A DNA stretch of 64,000 nucleotides from Mycobacteriaceae bacterium. GTDB taxonomy: Bacteria > Actinomycetota > Actinomycetes > Mycobacteriales > Mycobacteriaceae. Below, piece by piece: positions 15,966 through 23,795 of the stretch. The notes beneath the pieces were generated by a model. It had not been told where the DNA came from, did no database searches, and worked only from the letters and a program-made list of their open reading frames with translations. Where the stretch lies: positions 62,001-126,000 of the forward strand of contig JAFARC010000036.1 of NCBI GenBank assembly GCA_019245755.1, in the 5' to 3' direction. Made by a program: the position numbers and the translations under genes. Each line of letters opens with the position of its first letter. Within the stretch, counting starts at the first letter, position 1.

Positions 15966-17243
15966 GTGTTGGACAAACGCGCGCAAGAACTGCAGCTGCC
16001 CGGCCGGCGTAGCGCCTCTCGTGAGACGGCGCAGCGTGGCTGGTTGGCCCGGCTGGGACCCGGGTTCGTCAGCGGTGCCGCCGATGTGGACCCGACGACG
16101 GTGGCCACGATGGTGGTGGTCGGCTCCACCACGGTGTACGCGCTGTCGTGGCTGGCGTGGTTGGTTTTTCCGATGCTGGCCATCGCCCTGGTCATCGCCA
16201 CCCGGCTCGGCGCGGGCAGCGGCCGCGATCTGCAACAGGCCGTGCATGACCGCTACGGACCGGTGTTCGCGTGGACGGTCGCGCTCAGCATTGTGGTGGT
16301 CAACATCCTTACCATCGCGGCCGATATGCACGCGGGTGGCGTGGCGATCGGACTGTTGGTCAAGCACGACAGCAGCTGGTTCACCGCCGGCCTCTGCGTC
16401 GTCGTGGTGGCCCTGTTGTTCTGGGGCAATCTCGGCCAGGTGCAGCGGGTGCTCAAGTATGTGATGTTGTGCCTGCTCGCTTACCCGATCGCGGCCTTCC
16501 TTGCTCACCCCGACTGGGCAGCTGTGGTGTCCGGCACGCTGATCCCGCGGTTCAAGCTGAATTCCGACTACGTGACGGGTGGTCTTGCCATCTTGGGCAC
16601 AACGCTGACCAGCTACGTCTACCTTTGGCAGACCATGGATCAAGCGCACGAACGACCCCGCGGGCGATGGCTTCGGTACCGCTGTCGCGAATCCGTCGCG
16701 GCCGCCTTCGGCACTACGGTGATTTTTTGGTTCATCCTCATCGCGACCGGCGCCACCTTGGGCGTTCATCAGCATGTCGTCCAAACCGCTGAGGAGAGCG
16801 CCCAAGCACTGGGTCCCGTCGCGGGTCCCTACGCCGCCGAGGTGTTTGGCATCGGACTGCTCGTCTCCGCGCTCGTCGCGCTGCCGGTATTGCTGGCCGC
16901 TACCGGCCACGTCGTGGCGGTCCAGCTGCATGCGTCGAACGGGCTGCCGGCCCGGCCCCGCCGCGCACCGGTGTTCACCATCACGATCGTCGCCGCGGCG
17001 GTGGTTTCGCTCGCCGTCGTGGTCGGTCTGGGGATACCGGTCGTTCGGCTGTTGGTGCTCGCCAGTGTCATCGGCGGCATCGCCACCCCGGTCGGCCTGA
17101 TCGCGATGATGATGCTTAGTCGCGACCGCCGTGTGATGGGCGACGCCACGATCGGCGGCCGGCTCTATGCCGCCGGCTGGGCGGTGACGTCGGTGATCAC
17201 AGTGCTTAGCGCGGTCTTCCTGGTCCAGCAGTTCACCGGCTGA
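15966..17243 (+). CDS. NRAMP-superfamily divalent cation transporter, non-canonical
   Basis: A 425-residue protein with about eleven hydrophobic segments. It opens with the NRAMP TM1 context L-G-P-G-F-V-S-G-A-A, but the metal-binding D-P-G-N is replaced by V-D-P-T-T (residues 41-45). In TM6 the usual M-P-H is replaced by T-T-L-T-S-Y-V-Y-L-W-Q, so the methionine that selects transition metals is absent. Such changes are known from magnesium- or aluminium-transporting relatives, so a manganese/iron role is doubtful. The GTG at 15966 has an AAGGGAG ribosome-binding site. It is followed by a miniature VWA gene and an LCP gene. A second relative lies at 19786-21420 and a magnesium riboswitch between the two. 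Confidence 0.82.
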   Translation: MLDKRAQELQLPGRRSASRETAQRGWLARLGPGFVSGAADVDPTTVATMVVVGSTTVYALSWLAWLVFPMLAIALVIATRLGAGSGRDLQQAVHDRYGPVFAWTVALSIVVVNILTIAADMHAGGVAIGLLVKHDSSWFTAGLCVVVVALLFWGNLGQVQRVLKYVMLCLLAYPIAAFLAHPDWAAVVSGTLIPRFKLNSDYVTGGLAILGTTLTSYVYLWQTMDQAHERPRGRWLRYRCRESVAAAFGTTVIFWFILIATGATLGVHQHVVQTAEESAQALGPVAGPYAAEVFGIGLLVSALVALPVLLAATGHVVAVQLHASNGLPARPRRAPVFTITIVAAAVVSLAVVVGLGIPVVRLLVLASVIGGIATPVGLIAMMMLSRDRRVMGDATIGGRLYAAGWAVTSVITVLSAVFLVQQFTG

Positions 17244-17628
17244 TTGCCTCCAGCCACCGCCACCCACCACGACGCCGCCCGCGCGCGCTTTGCGCCAGGC
17301 GCCGAAGGTCGGTCGCGGACCCGATGCGCAGGTCCGTGGGCGCGAAGTCGCCTGCTTGCTGTACCACAACGTCCGTAGCGAACCCCCACATCGTCGACGT
17401 CGTCGGCATCGCCATCGGCAGGCAAGTCGAATTCGAGCGGCTAAGCCGGCGAGGGCACCGCGTGTCGGGCTGATCCGCCGCGTCACAGCGCGACAAAATA
17501 TCGGAAACACTTTTACAGGCGTTTGACTGAGGTCCGCAAATTCGGCTGTACTGGGTCGAACGCCCGCCGACGGCCAGATGTCGCGGAGGTGGAAGGAGCG
17601 TCCCATTGGTGCTGGCGCGTCAGGCGAT
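17244..17628. other. intergenic region without a supported gene
   Basis: These 385 bp separate the NRAMP-like gene from the miniature VWA gene. In full-length mycobacterial relatives of the VWA protein, MoxR and DUF58 genes precede it. Neither is recognisable here, although several GC-rich frames stay open. An AT-richer patch near 17495-17520 could be a promoter for the VWA-LCP pair. Confidence 0.4.
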
Positions 17629-17967
17629 ATGACGGTCCCGGGCTTTGGTGTGATGTCGCTGTCGGGATTCGACCACCCGTGGTGGTTCCTGTTGGGGCTG
17701 GCGCCGGCCGTGGCGATGACGGTTGCGGTGGCTGGGCCGACCCACGAGCTGCGCCAGCCGCGCAATCGGGCGGTCATCATGCCGGCCATCGACGTCTCGC
17801 AGTCGATGCGCGCCGCCGACGTGTCTCCCGGCCGCCTCGCGGCTGCGCAGCAAGCCGCCGAGCATTTCGCCGATCAGCTGACCCCCGGTGTCATGCGGTT
17901 GGCGGTGTTGATCGCCACCGCTGCGGCGTGTCTTGCCATTCCGCTCAACCGTCGGCTTCCACTGTGA
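17629..17967 (+). CDS. miniature VWA-domain membrane protein, internally deleted
   Basis: A 112-residue protein. Its start (M-T-V-P-G-F-G-V-M-S-L-S-G-F) and end (I-P-L-N-R-R-L-P-L) match the two ends of the roughly 335-residue mycobacterial BatA-like VWA proteins such as Rv1481, but the middle is missing. Two segments are lost: the cytosolic loop between TM1 and TM2, which are fused into one helix (residues 18-36), and everything after A-D-Q-L-T-P-G (81-87) up to the final membrane helix (about 91-106). The MIDAS start D-V-S-Q-S (55-59) is retained; the distal MIDAS residues are gone. The frame is intact and its stop overlaps the LCP gene start (GTGA). It may be a functional mini-protein or an early relic. 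An alternative upstream start exists at 17578. Confidence 0.6.
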   Translation: MTVPGFGVMSLSGFDHPWWFLLGLAPAVAMTVAVAGPTHELRQPRNRAVIMPAIDVSQSMRAADVSPGRLAAAQQAAEHFADQLTPGVMRLAVLIATAAACLAIPLNRRLPL

Positions 17968-19499
17968 CCCCCACGGGTCGTCACGGCGTCCAGCATGGGC
18001 GGCGCGGTGTGGCAGCGTTGCGGACCGCAGCATCGATCGGTGCGGTGCTGCTGATCGCGGTGACCGGTGTCGGCTGGTGGAGCATGCGACACACCCTGGG
18101 CGGGATGACGATCTCGCAGGCACTCGGCGCCGATGCCCCCAAATCCGGTGACGGCGCGATCAATCTGCTGCTGATCGGGCTGGACTCCCGGAAAGACCAG
18201 GACGGCAACGACCTTCCACAGGATGTCCTCGACAAATTGCACGCCGGCGATTCGGACTCCGGCGGTTATAACACCAATACCCTTATCCTGGCCCACATTT
18301 CGACGGACAACAAAGTCGTAGCGTTCTCCATCCCCCGCGACGACTACATCGCGGTCGACGACATCAGCGGCTACAGCCACATCAAGATCAAGGAAGCGTA
18401 CGGGCTGAAGAAGGCCGAAGCCGAGCAGCACCTGATCGACGAGGGCGTCAGCGACCAGGCCAAGCTGGAGCGGCAGGGCCGCGAAGCCGGACGCGCGGCG
18501 ACGTTGTCCGCGGTACGCGACCTCACCGGCGTGCCGATCGACTATTTCGCCGAGATCAACCTGGCCGGCTTCTACGATCTCGCTTCCAGCCTCGGCGGCA
18601 TCGAGGTGTGCCTGAATCACCCCGTCTACGACGACTACTCCGGCGCGGACTTCCCCGCGGGGCGTCAAACGCTAGATGGCGCACAGGCTTTGGCATTCGT
18701 CCGGCAGCGCCACGGTCTCGACAACGGCGACCTGGACCGCACTCACCGCCAGCAGGCGTTCCTGGTGTCGGTGATGCGGAAATTGCAGGACAGCGGCACC
18801 TTCACCAACCTGGGCAAGCTGAGCAGTTTGATGGACATCGCGCGCAAGGACATCGTGCTGTCCACCGGCTGGACGGACGCGCTGTTCCGCCGCGTCGGCG
18901 CGATCACCGGATCACAGGTGCGCTATCAGACTCTGCCCGTGCTGCGCTACGACACCGTCGACGACCAGGATGTCAACATCGTCGATCCGGCGGCCATCAA
19001 AAAGGAGGTGGCAGCGGCGTTCAGCGGCGGTGAGGCCACCACCTCCACCGCCGAGGCGGCACCGTCCAGCACTGTCGACGTCATCAACGCCGGCAGCACC
19101 TCGGGCCTCGCCGACACGATCTCGCAGGAGTTGACTCGGCGAGGCTACACCAAGGGCGAGGTGCGCAACCCACTCACCGGCGAACCCCGCGAAACGGGAA
19201 TCGACTACGGTTCCGATGCCTCCACCGACGCGCAGAACATTGCCACGCTGCTCGGCATCGACGTCGCTCCCAAGTTGGATTCCGGTCAGGAACCCGGCCA
19301 TATCCGTGTCATCCTCGGTTCCGACTACGCGCTGCCCTCCAGCTTCGGCACGTCGGATCCCACCGCTGCCACCGCCGCAGGGGTCTCCGCCAACTCCGCC
19401 GGCATCGCCAACTCCGCCGGCTCGCAGGATTCGGATCCGACCCCGACACCGGATCGGGGGCAGCCGGTCGTGGGCGCCGGCGTCCCGTGCGTGAACTGA
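17964..19499 (+). CDS. LytR-CpsA-Psr (LCP) family cell-wall ligase
   Basis: A 511-residue membrane-anchored LCP protein. It has a short cytoplasmic N-terminus, one membrane helix (about 18-36: A-S-I-G-A-V-L-L-I-A-V), an LCP domain and a LytR_C domain. LCP landmarks are L-L-L-I-G-L-D-S-R, S-I-P-R-D-D-Y, H-I-K-I-K-E-A-Y-G-L, and the catalytic arginine region L-A-F-V-R-Q-R-H...D-R-T-H-R-Q-Q. The C-terminal domain starts at V-D-V-I-N-A-G-S-T-S-G-L-A. LCP enzymes transfer lipid-linked arabinogalactan or similar polymers to peptidoglycan outside the membrane. The GTG start overlaps the stop of the miniature VWA gene, so the two are translationally coupled. It is a paralogue of the Lcp1/CpsA family rather than clearly one named member. 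Confidence 0.88.
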   Translation: MTPTGRHGVQHGRRGVAALRTAASIGAVLLIAVTGVGWWSMRHTLGGMTISQALGADAPKSGDGAINLLLIGLDSRKDQDGNDLPQDVLDKLHAGDSDSGGYNTNTLILAHISTDNKVVAFSIPRDDYIAVDDISGYSHIKIKEAYGLKKAEAEQHLIDEGVSDQAKLERQGREAGRAATLSAVRDLTGVPIDYFAEINLAGFYDLASSLGGIEVCLNHPVYDDYSGADFPAGRQTLDGAQALAFVRQRHGLDNGDLDRTHRQQAFLVSVMRKLQDSGTFTNLGKLSSLMDIARKDIVLSTGWTDALFRRVGAITGSQVRYQTLPVLRYDTVDDQDVNIVDPAAIKKEVAAAFSGGEATTSTAEAAPSSTVDVINAGSTSGLADTISQELTRRGYTKGEVRNPLTGEPRETGIDYGSDASTDAQNIATLLGIDVAPKLDSGQEPGHIRVILGSDYALPSSFGTSDPTAATAAGVSANSAGIANSAGSQDSDPTPTPDRGQPVVGAGVPCVN

Positions 19500-19540
19500 C
19501 GGATACTTCGATTACTCCGCCGCGTGACCGGTGCACTATC

Positions 19541-19714
19541 GGAGGTGCAAGCACCTCGGTAGGTGAGGCTTCTGCACGGACCAGGCCACTGACCCGCAAC
19601 GTCGAAAGGCGCCACCGTTCAGGACAGCTCTTCCCGGCTTAAGGGTTGAGCCCGAGTGGCTCCGGCGATTTCGTCCGGTACGCCGTGTAGTGCCAAAGCT
19701 CCGACAGGGGGTGC
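19541..19714 (+). ncRNA. M-box (ykoK leader) magnesium riboswitch, no sense gene downstream
   Basis: The plus strand carries the M-box core in order: G-G-T-A-G-G-T-G-A-G-G-C-T (from 19558), a C-C-A-C-T-G-a-C-C-C segment (19586-19595), the G-C-G-C-C-A-C-C-G segment, and the 3' consensus G-T-G-C-C-A-A-A-G-C-T-C (from about 19690). Paired elements support it: TGCACGG (19573-19579) pairs with CCGTGTA (19683-19689), and GCACCTCGG (19551-19559) pairs with the GGTGC side near 19701-19714. An upstream hairpin, GAGGTG-CAAG-CACCTC (19542-19557), would compete with this outer stem. A strong GC hairpin (19719-19738) follows. Reading onward, the RNA enters the 3' end of the oppositely oriented NRAMP-like gene, and only a possible 21-codon frame intervenes. 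M-boxes sense Mg2+. Confidence 0.85.
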
Positions 19715-19718
19715 GCAT

Positions 19719-19738
19719 CCGGCCGGCCCGGCGGCCGG
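19719..19738 (+). terminator. GC hairpin after M-box, possible expression platform
   Basis: CCGGCC and GGCCGG arms flank an 8-base loop just 3' of the M-box outer stem. There is no U-tract, so it would be a non-canonical terminator or a Rho-related element. A terminator at this position fits how M-boxes usually switch expression. Its role is inferred. Confidence 0.35.
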
Positions 19739-19785
19739 TGGCAGCGCCGATCGTCGTGACGCCGCGCAAACCGCCTGTGCATGGC

Positions 19786-21420
19786 TCAATGAGCCAGCTG
19801 AATGGCTTTGACCACCAATAGGACAGCACCGACGATCAGGTAAGCCCGCAGGGCCAACATGCCCAGGCGTGTGCCGGCCGACCACTTGACCGGCTGCAGC
19901 AGCGCCAGCGGCGGCATCCGCCAGGTGTTGCGGTCGGCACCGGCCAACGTCTCGGCCAGCTCATCGCCCTGGTCGGACACCGGTCGGCGATTGCTCAGCC
20001 AACGCAGCGTGAACAGCGCGACCACGGCCAGGACGACGAGCGCCACGACCAGATAGATGCTGATAGCCACAACGTTGAGGTGCGGAAACAGCGTCGTGGC
20101 CATCAAGATCCCGGACAGCAGCAGGAGCGTTCCGACGATGACACCTGCCACCAGGTTCAGCCAGGGCCGATTCACCCACGGGCCCAGGACTTGTCGGTCG
20201 TTGCACAGCAAGAGCAGGAACACGCTGGCGCTGGGCAGCAACAAGCCCGCCAACGCCTGCACCGCGGTGGTGATCAATCCCAGCGGTGCGCCGGGGATCA
20301 GCACGATAGCACCGGCGCAGGCCACCATCAGTGTGTAGGACAGGTAGAACTGCTTGGCGTCGGCGAAGCCGCGGTGCAGGGAATGCTTCAGCCCGAACAC
20401 ATCGCCGAACGCGTAGCTGGTCGCCAGGGTGACCGCGGCGGCGCCCACGATGGAGGCGTCAAGCAACACGATCGCGAACACACCGCCGAGCACCCTGCTG
20501 TGCTCGCCCAGCAGGTGTGCGATCGCCCCGGCATCGGTGAAGCCTCCGCGGGTTCCCGTGGCGCGCGCCGCCCAGTCTCCGGTCATCACCAACGCCGCGG
20601 CACCCAGCACGACGACGAAAGCGCCGAACGTGGTGTCCGTACGCTCATACCCGATAAACCGTGGCGTGATCCGCTTGTCCACGATGTTGGACTGCTGGAA
20701 GAACAGCTGCCAGGGGGCAACGGTGGTGCCGACGATCGCGATGATCAGCAGCACGGCGTCCGAGCTGATACCCCCCATGATGGTGGGGACCACGAACGAT
20801 CGGGCTGCCGAGCCCCACTGCGGGTGTGACATCAGCAACATCGGAATCTGCAGCAGGCTGACCGCGATGAACACGAACATCGCCCGCTCCCAGCGGCGGA
20901 AGCTGCCGGTCGCGGTGATCGCGATCAGCGCGACCGCGGCTACCGGCACGATGATGTATTTGGAGATGCCGATGTAATCGGCCGCCAGCGTGATACCGAT
21001 GAACTCCGTCACGATTGTGAGGAAGTTCAGCAGGAACAGGTCTCCCACGGAGAACCAGCCCCAGCCCCGGCCGAAGCGCTCGTTGATCAGCCGCGCGTGA
21101 CCCACACCGGTGACCGCGCCCAACCGGACGACCATCTCCTGGTTGACGATCAGCACCGGGATCAGCAGCAGCAGCACCCACAGCAGGCTGTATCCGTAGT
21201 TCTGTCCCGCCTGGGCGTATGTCGACACACCACCGGCGTCGTTGTCGCCCACCATCACGATCAACCCTGGGCCGACGATCGCCAGCATCGTGGCTAGCCG
21301 CACCCGCCAGTTCCGGGGTCGGTCTTGCTCGGAGATCCTGATCCGGCCCAGCGCACCCTCGATGTCGCCGAGGTGGGCGGTGTCCAGGACCGCGCCGCGT
21401 GGGATTTGCCGTTCGGTCAA
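19786..21420 (-). CDS. NRAMP-superfamily transporter (probable Mg2+-type), non-canonical
   Basis: A 544-residue protein with about eleven to twelve membrane segments. TM1 reads I-V-G-P-G-L-I-V-M-V-G-D-N-D-A-G-G-V-S-T-Y: the canonical D-P-G-N is replaced by D-N-D-A-G-G (59-64). TM6 has G-T-T-V-A-P-W-Q-L-F-F-Q-Q in place of the M-P-H motif. Loss of that methionine is a known feature of magnesium-transporting NRAMP relatives. The ATG at 21420 overlaps the stop of the PRC-MgtE_N-CBS gene by four bases, a pairing that again points to magnesium. Its 3' end faces the M-box riboswitch, which would make RNA antisense to this gene. It shares only distant similarity with the transporter at 15966. Confidence 0.85.
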   Translation of the reverse strand: MTERQIPRGAVLDTAHLGDIEGALGRIRISEQDRPRNWRVRLATMLAIVGPGLIVMVGDNDAGGVSTYAQAGQNYGYSLLWVLLLLIPVLIVNQEMVVRLGAVTGVGHARLINERFGRGWGWFSVGDLFLLNFLTIVTEFIGITLAADYIGISKYIIVPVAAVALIAITATGSFRRWERAMFVFIAVSLLQIPMLLMSHPQWGSAARSFVVPTIMGGISSDAVLLIIAIVGTTVAPWQLFFQQSNIVDKRITPRFIGYERTDTTFGAFVVVLGAAALVMTGDWAARATGTRGGFTDAGAIAHLLGEHSRVLGGVFAIVLLDASIVGAAAVTLATSYAFGDVFGLKHSLHRGFADAKQFYLSYTLMVACAGAIVLIPGAPLGLITTAVQALAGLLLPSASVFLLLLCNDRQVLGPWVNRPWLNLVAGVIVGTLLLLSGILMATTLFPHLNVVAISIYLVVALVVLAVVALFTLRWLSNRRPVSDQGDELAETLAGADRNTWRMPPLALLQPVKWSAGTRLGMLALRAYLIVGAVLLVVKAIQLAH

Positions 21421-22733
21421 AGGCGTTCACCGCCTTCGGCGACGGAGGCGTCACGCACCGGCCGCGGAGCAGGTTCGCGACGACGCCAGTCTTCGGGGAT
21501 GGTCGCCTCCAGCACGTCGTCGACCGTCACCACGCCCAGCACGTGGTCCTCGTCGTCGACCACGGGGATGGTGTAGAGGTTGTAGTCGGCCATCAGCAAC
21601 GCGATGTCGGTCAGATCCGCGTCGGCCGTCACCCGAACGGGGTCCGAATCCATCAGCGCAGTGATCGATTCCGCCGCGTCGGCCTGGATCAACGTGATCA
21701 CCGACACCACTCCGGCCAGGCGGGAGTCCTCGTCCAGCACGTGCATCTTCAGCAGTGCCTCCGGCTGGAGGTCACGCGCGGCGGCGATCACGGCGAGCGC
21801 CTCGCCGGCCGTGGCTGCCAGCGCGCACGACACGATGTCGACGTTCATCAGGCCGCCGGCGCTGTCTGGGTTGAAGCCCATCAGCGTGATGACCTTCGTG
21901 CGTTGCGGTGGCGGCATCAGCTCGAGCACCCGGCGGCGCCGCTTCTGACGCAGGTCGGCAAGCGCGTCTGCGGCATCGTCGGGCCGCATCCTGCTCAGCA
22001 GCGCGGCGACCTCGGCGTCGGGCATGTCGTCGAGCAACCGGCTGGCTTTGTCGGGGTCGAGCTCTTCGAAGACGTCGGCTTCCAATTCCGGGTTGCTGCG
22101 CACCCGGTCCAGGATCTCGCCGCCCTCAGCCTTGTCGGCGTCCTCCAGGAGATCGGCGATCTGGGCCGGTTTGAGCCTTCCCACCCGGCCCGTTACCCGC
22201 CGTACCGCCCAGGACCGGTCGTGGCCGATCAACGGCTCGAACAGCTTCCAGTCCCGTGCCGCGTGCCCGCCGGGGGATTTCAGCAGCCCGAACAGCCGGG
22301 GCGGACGGCGGGTGTCCAGCCGTGCCACCACCCAGCCCTCGCCCATGTGGACGAGTTCGACGTCATACGCGCGCACCAATTCGCCCGCGGCAACGTCGAT
22401 TAGGCGGTGCCCCAGCACGTCGGCCCGCAGCAGCACCTCGCCTTCGCGGCGCTCGAAGCGCCTGAGGTCCAATTTGTTTTTCGCCAGTACAACCTGCCCC
22501 GGCGCGTACTCGCGTATCGCGTCGCTGCCGACGAAGACCTGCCGGCCGCCCACGCCGGCCACGATCCCCGTCACGAGCGGATAGCGGTCGCCCCGCAACC
22601 GGACGATCACATCATCGACCCGGCCGACGGCGTCGCCGGACCGGGCGACCACCGGAGCCCGCAGTAATTCCGAGAGATGAATCACGGGCAGGGCCCCGTC
22701 CGGGTGCCCCGCCTCGCCGTCCGACTTGTTCAC
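21417..22733 (-). CDS. PRC-barrel - MgtE N-terminal - CBS pair protein (soluble magnesium sensor/regulator)
   Basis: A 438-residue cytosolic protein. Residues 15-75 form a PRC-barrel (V-A-R-S-G-D-A-V-G-R-V-D-D-V-I-V), and a second PRC-like stretch follows to about 160. Residues 175-290 match the MgtE N-domain (A-D-V-F-E-E-L-D-P-D-K-A-S-R-L-L and A-A-L-L-S-R-M-R-P-D-D-A-A-D). A CBS pair (about 295-420) closes with I-P-V-V-D-D-E-D-H-V-L-G-V-V-T-V-D-D. The MgtE membrane channel is absent. In MgtE these cytosolic domains bind Mg2+ and gate the channel; here they probably regulate the co-translated NRAMP-like transporter. The GTG at 22733 has a strong GAGGAGG site. The frame runs upstream antisense-like through the VWA gene, but that part is noise. 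Confidence 0.87.
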   Translation of the reverse strand: MNKSDGEAGHPDGALPVIHLSELLRAPVVARSGDAVGRVDDVIVRLRGDRYPLVTGIVAGVGGRQVFVGSDAIREYAPGQVVLAKNKLDLRRFERREGEVLLRADVLGHRLIDVAAGELVRAYDVELVHMGEGWVVARLDTRRPPRLFGLLKSPGGHAARDWKLFEPLIGHDRSWAVRRVTGRVGRLKPAQIADLLEDADKAEGGEILDRVRSNPELEADVFEELDPDKASRLLDDMPDAEVAALLSRMRPDDAADALADLRQKRRRRVLELMPPPQRTKVITLMGFNPDSAGGLMNVDIVSCALAATAGEALAVIAAARDLQPEALLKMHVLDEDSRLAGVVSVITLIQADAAESITALMDSDPVRVTADADLTDIALLMADYNLYTIPVVDDEDHVLGVVTVDDVLEATIPEDWRRREPAPRPVRDASVAEGGERL

Positions 22734-22753
22734 GATTCCTCCTCGCGGTGGCC

Positions 22754-23182
22754 TCAACTCGGCAACCGGCTGCCCGGGGTCAATTCGTCGGCGAGGTGTT
22801 TGCCTGCCGCCTTCGCCGCGTCGAGCCGGGTGGGTGCCACGTCGGTGGATACCATCGACTCGGAGCTGTCGATCGCCAGCATCACGGTCGCCCGGTTCTG
22901 CGGCCCGCGGATGTCGTGGGTAGGCCCCGCCATCGCCGTCGTCAGCACCGCCAGCGCGCCGATCAGCAGTGCCACCGGCACGTGTCGCCATCTGCCCGGG
23001 TTCCGCTTCGGAGCCACCGCTTCGAGCAGTTCCATGTTGGCGAACCGCAGCTCTCGCTTGTGGCGGGCATGCTGCATGACGATGTACAGCGTGACGAGCC
23101 CCACGACGAGCAGCGGGCACAGAACGAACCACGCGTTGGCGAACCCGGACATGGGCAGCGCGCCCAACGCAGGCAGGGTCAT
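22754..23182 (-). CDS. truncated VWA-domain membrane protein
   Basis: A 142-residue protein matching the N-terminal 40% of BatA-like VWA proteins such as Rv1481: M-T-L-P-A-L-G, TM1 (14-36), the basic loop [14 protein letters not shown] (47-60), TM2 (66-84), [10 protein letters not shown] and the MIDAS start D-S-S-E-S (105-109). It then stops after A-D-E-L-T-P-G with five more residues, S-R-L-P-S, which resemble the family C-terminus R-R-L-P. This is the same break point as in the mini-VWA protein at 17629-17967. The frame is intact, and 20 bp separate it from the PRC-MgtE_N-CBS start. It is either a deletion relic or a small membrane partner of the transporter. Confidence 0.6.
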   Translation of the reverse strand: MTLPALGALPMSGFANAWFVLCPLLVVGLVTLYIVMQHARHKRELRFANMELLEAVAPKRNPGRWRHVPVALLIGALAVLTTAMAGPTHDIRGPQNRATVMLAIDSSESMVSTDVAPTRLDAAKAAGKHLADELTPGSRLPS

Positions 23183-23263
23183 CTCGGCACCCCTAACCGG
23201 GTCGGTGGCACGGCCACAGTAGACCGCACGCCGGAGCGGACAGTCAAACGGTTCTACGAGTGT

Positions 23264-23731
23264 TCACCCCGGGCTTATTTCATTCTCCGCCACGGCTTTG
23301 ATTCGGTTGAGCGTCTTGGTCATGTCGCGGATGTTGCGCCGTCGACGCAAGTATCCGCCGAATACCCAATACACGCGCAGGAACGGGGATGGGCTGAGTC
23401 GAAATGATTCGGTCACGTCGGTGCCGTCCCCGTGTGGGGCGAACCGGTAGTGCCAGTGGTTGACCGGGCGGCTCCCCATCATCACGTCGAAGCCGAATTC
23501 TCGGCCGGGTTCGCAGTCGGTCACGCGGCACGTCGTCCAGTACACCGGGCCGATCTCGTTACGTCGGACGTGACCGCGAAACCGCGCGCCGACCGCGGGG
23601 CCGGACGCCCCGTCGAGCCAGACGGCCTCGAAGGTTTCCGGCGAGAACTTTCCGATGTTGCGCACATCGGACGCCAGTTCCCAAACCTTCATCGCGGGCG
23701 CCGCCATGTGGACCGTCACCTCGCCGTGCAT
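23264..23731 (-). CDS. SRPBCC (polyketide cyclase/START-like) family protein
   Basis: A 155-residue protein beginning M-H-G-E-V-T-V-H-M-A-A-P-A-M-K-V-W-E-L-A-S-D-V, the standard opening strand and helix of the SRPBCC fold, with G-A-R-F-R-G-H-V-R-R-N, T-D-C-E-P-G-R-E-F-G-F and a C-terminal helix K-T-L-N-R-I-K-A-V-A-E-N. These proteins bind hydrophobic ligands in a central cavity. The start at 23731 is chosen to match the family opening; an ATG at 23752 is possible. It lies upstream of the truncated VWA gene on the same strand and divergent from the alpha-galactosidase gene. The ligand is unknown. Confidence 0.78.
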   Translation of the reverse strand: MHGEVTVHMAAPAMKVWELASDVRNIGKFSPETFEAVWLDGASGPAVGARFRGHVRRNEIGPVYWTTCRVTDCEPGREFGFDVMMGSRPVNHWHYRFAPHGDGTDVTESFRLSPSPFLRVYWVFGGYLRRRRNIRDMTKTLNRIKAVAENEISPG

Positions 23732-23795
23732 ACCCGAATGGTAAGCCAGCATGACGGTAGGGTCAGGGCGTTCTTCCACGGAAGGAAAGCGCTCG

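Noticed and set aside
15612..17789. Long open frame on the minus strand (725 codons) opposite the NRAMP-like gene
   Set aside because: It is Arg/His/Gln-rich, has no domain or ribosome-binding site, and is fully antisense to a clear transporter gene.
22734..23132. Upstream extension of the PRC-MgtE_N-CBS frame through the truncated VWA gene
   Set aside because: The added residues are Arg/Gly-rich noise, whereas the GTG at 22733 has a strong GAGGAGG site and the VWA frame matches a real family.
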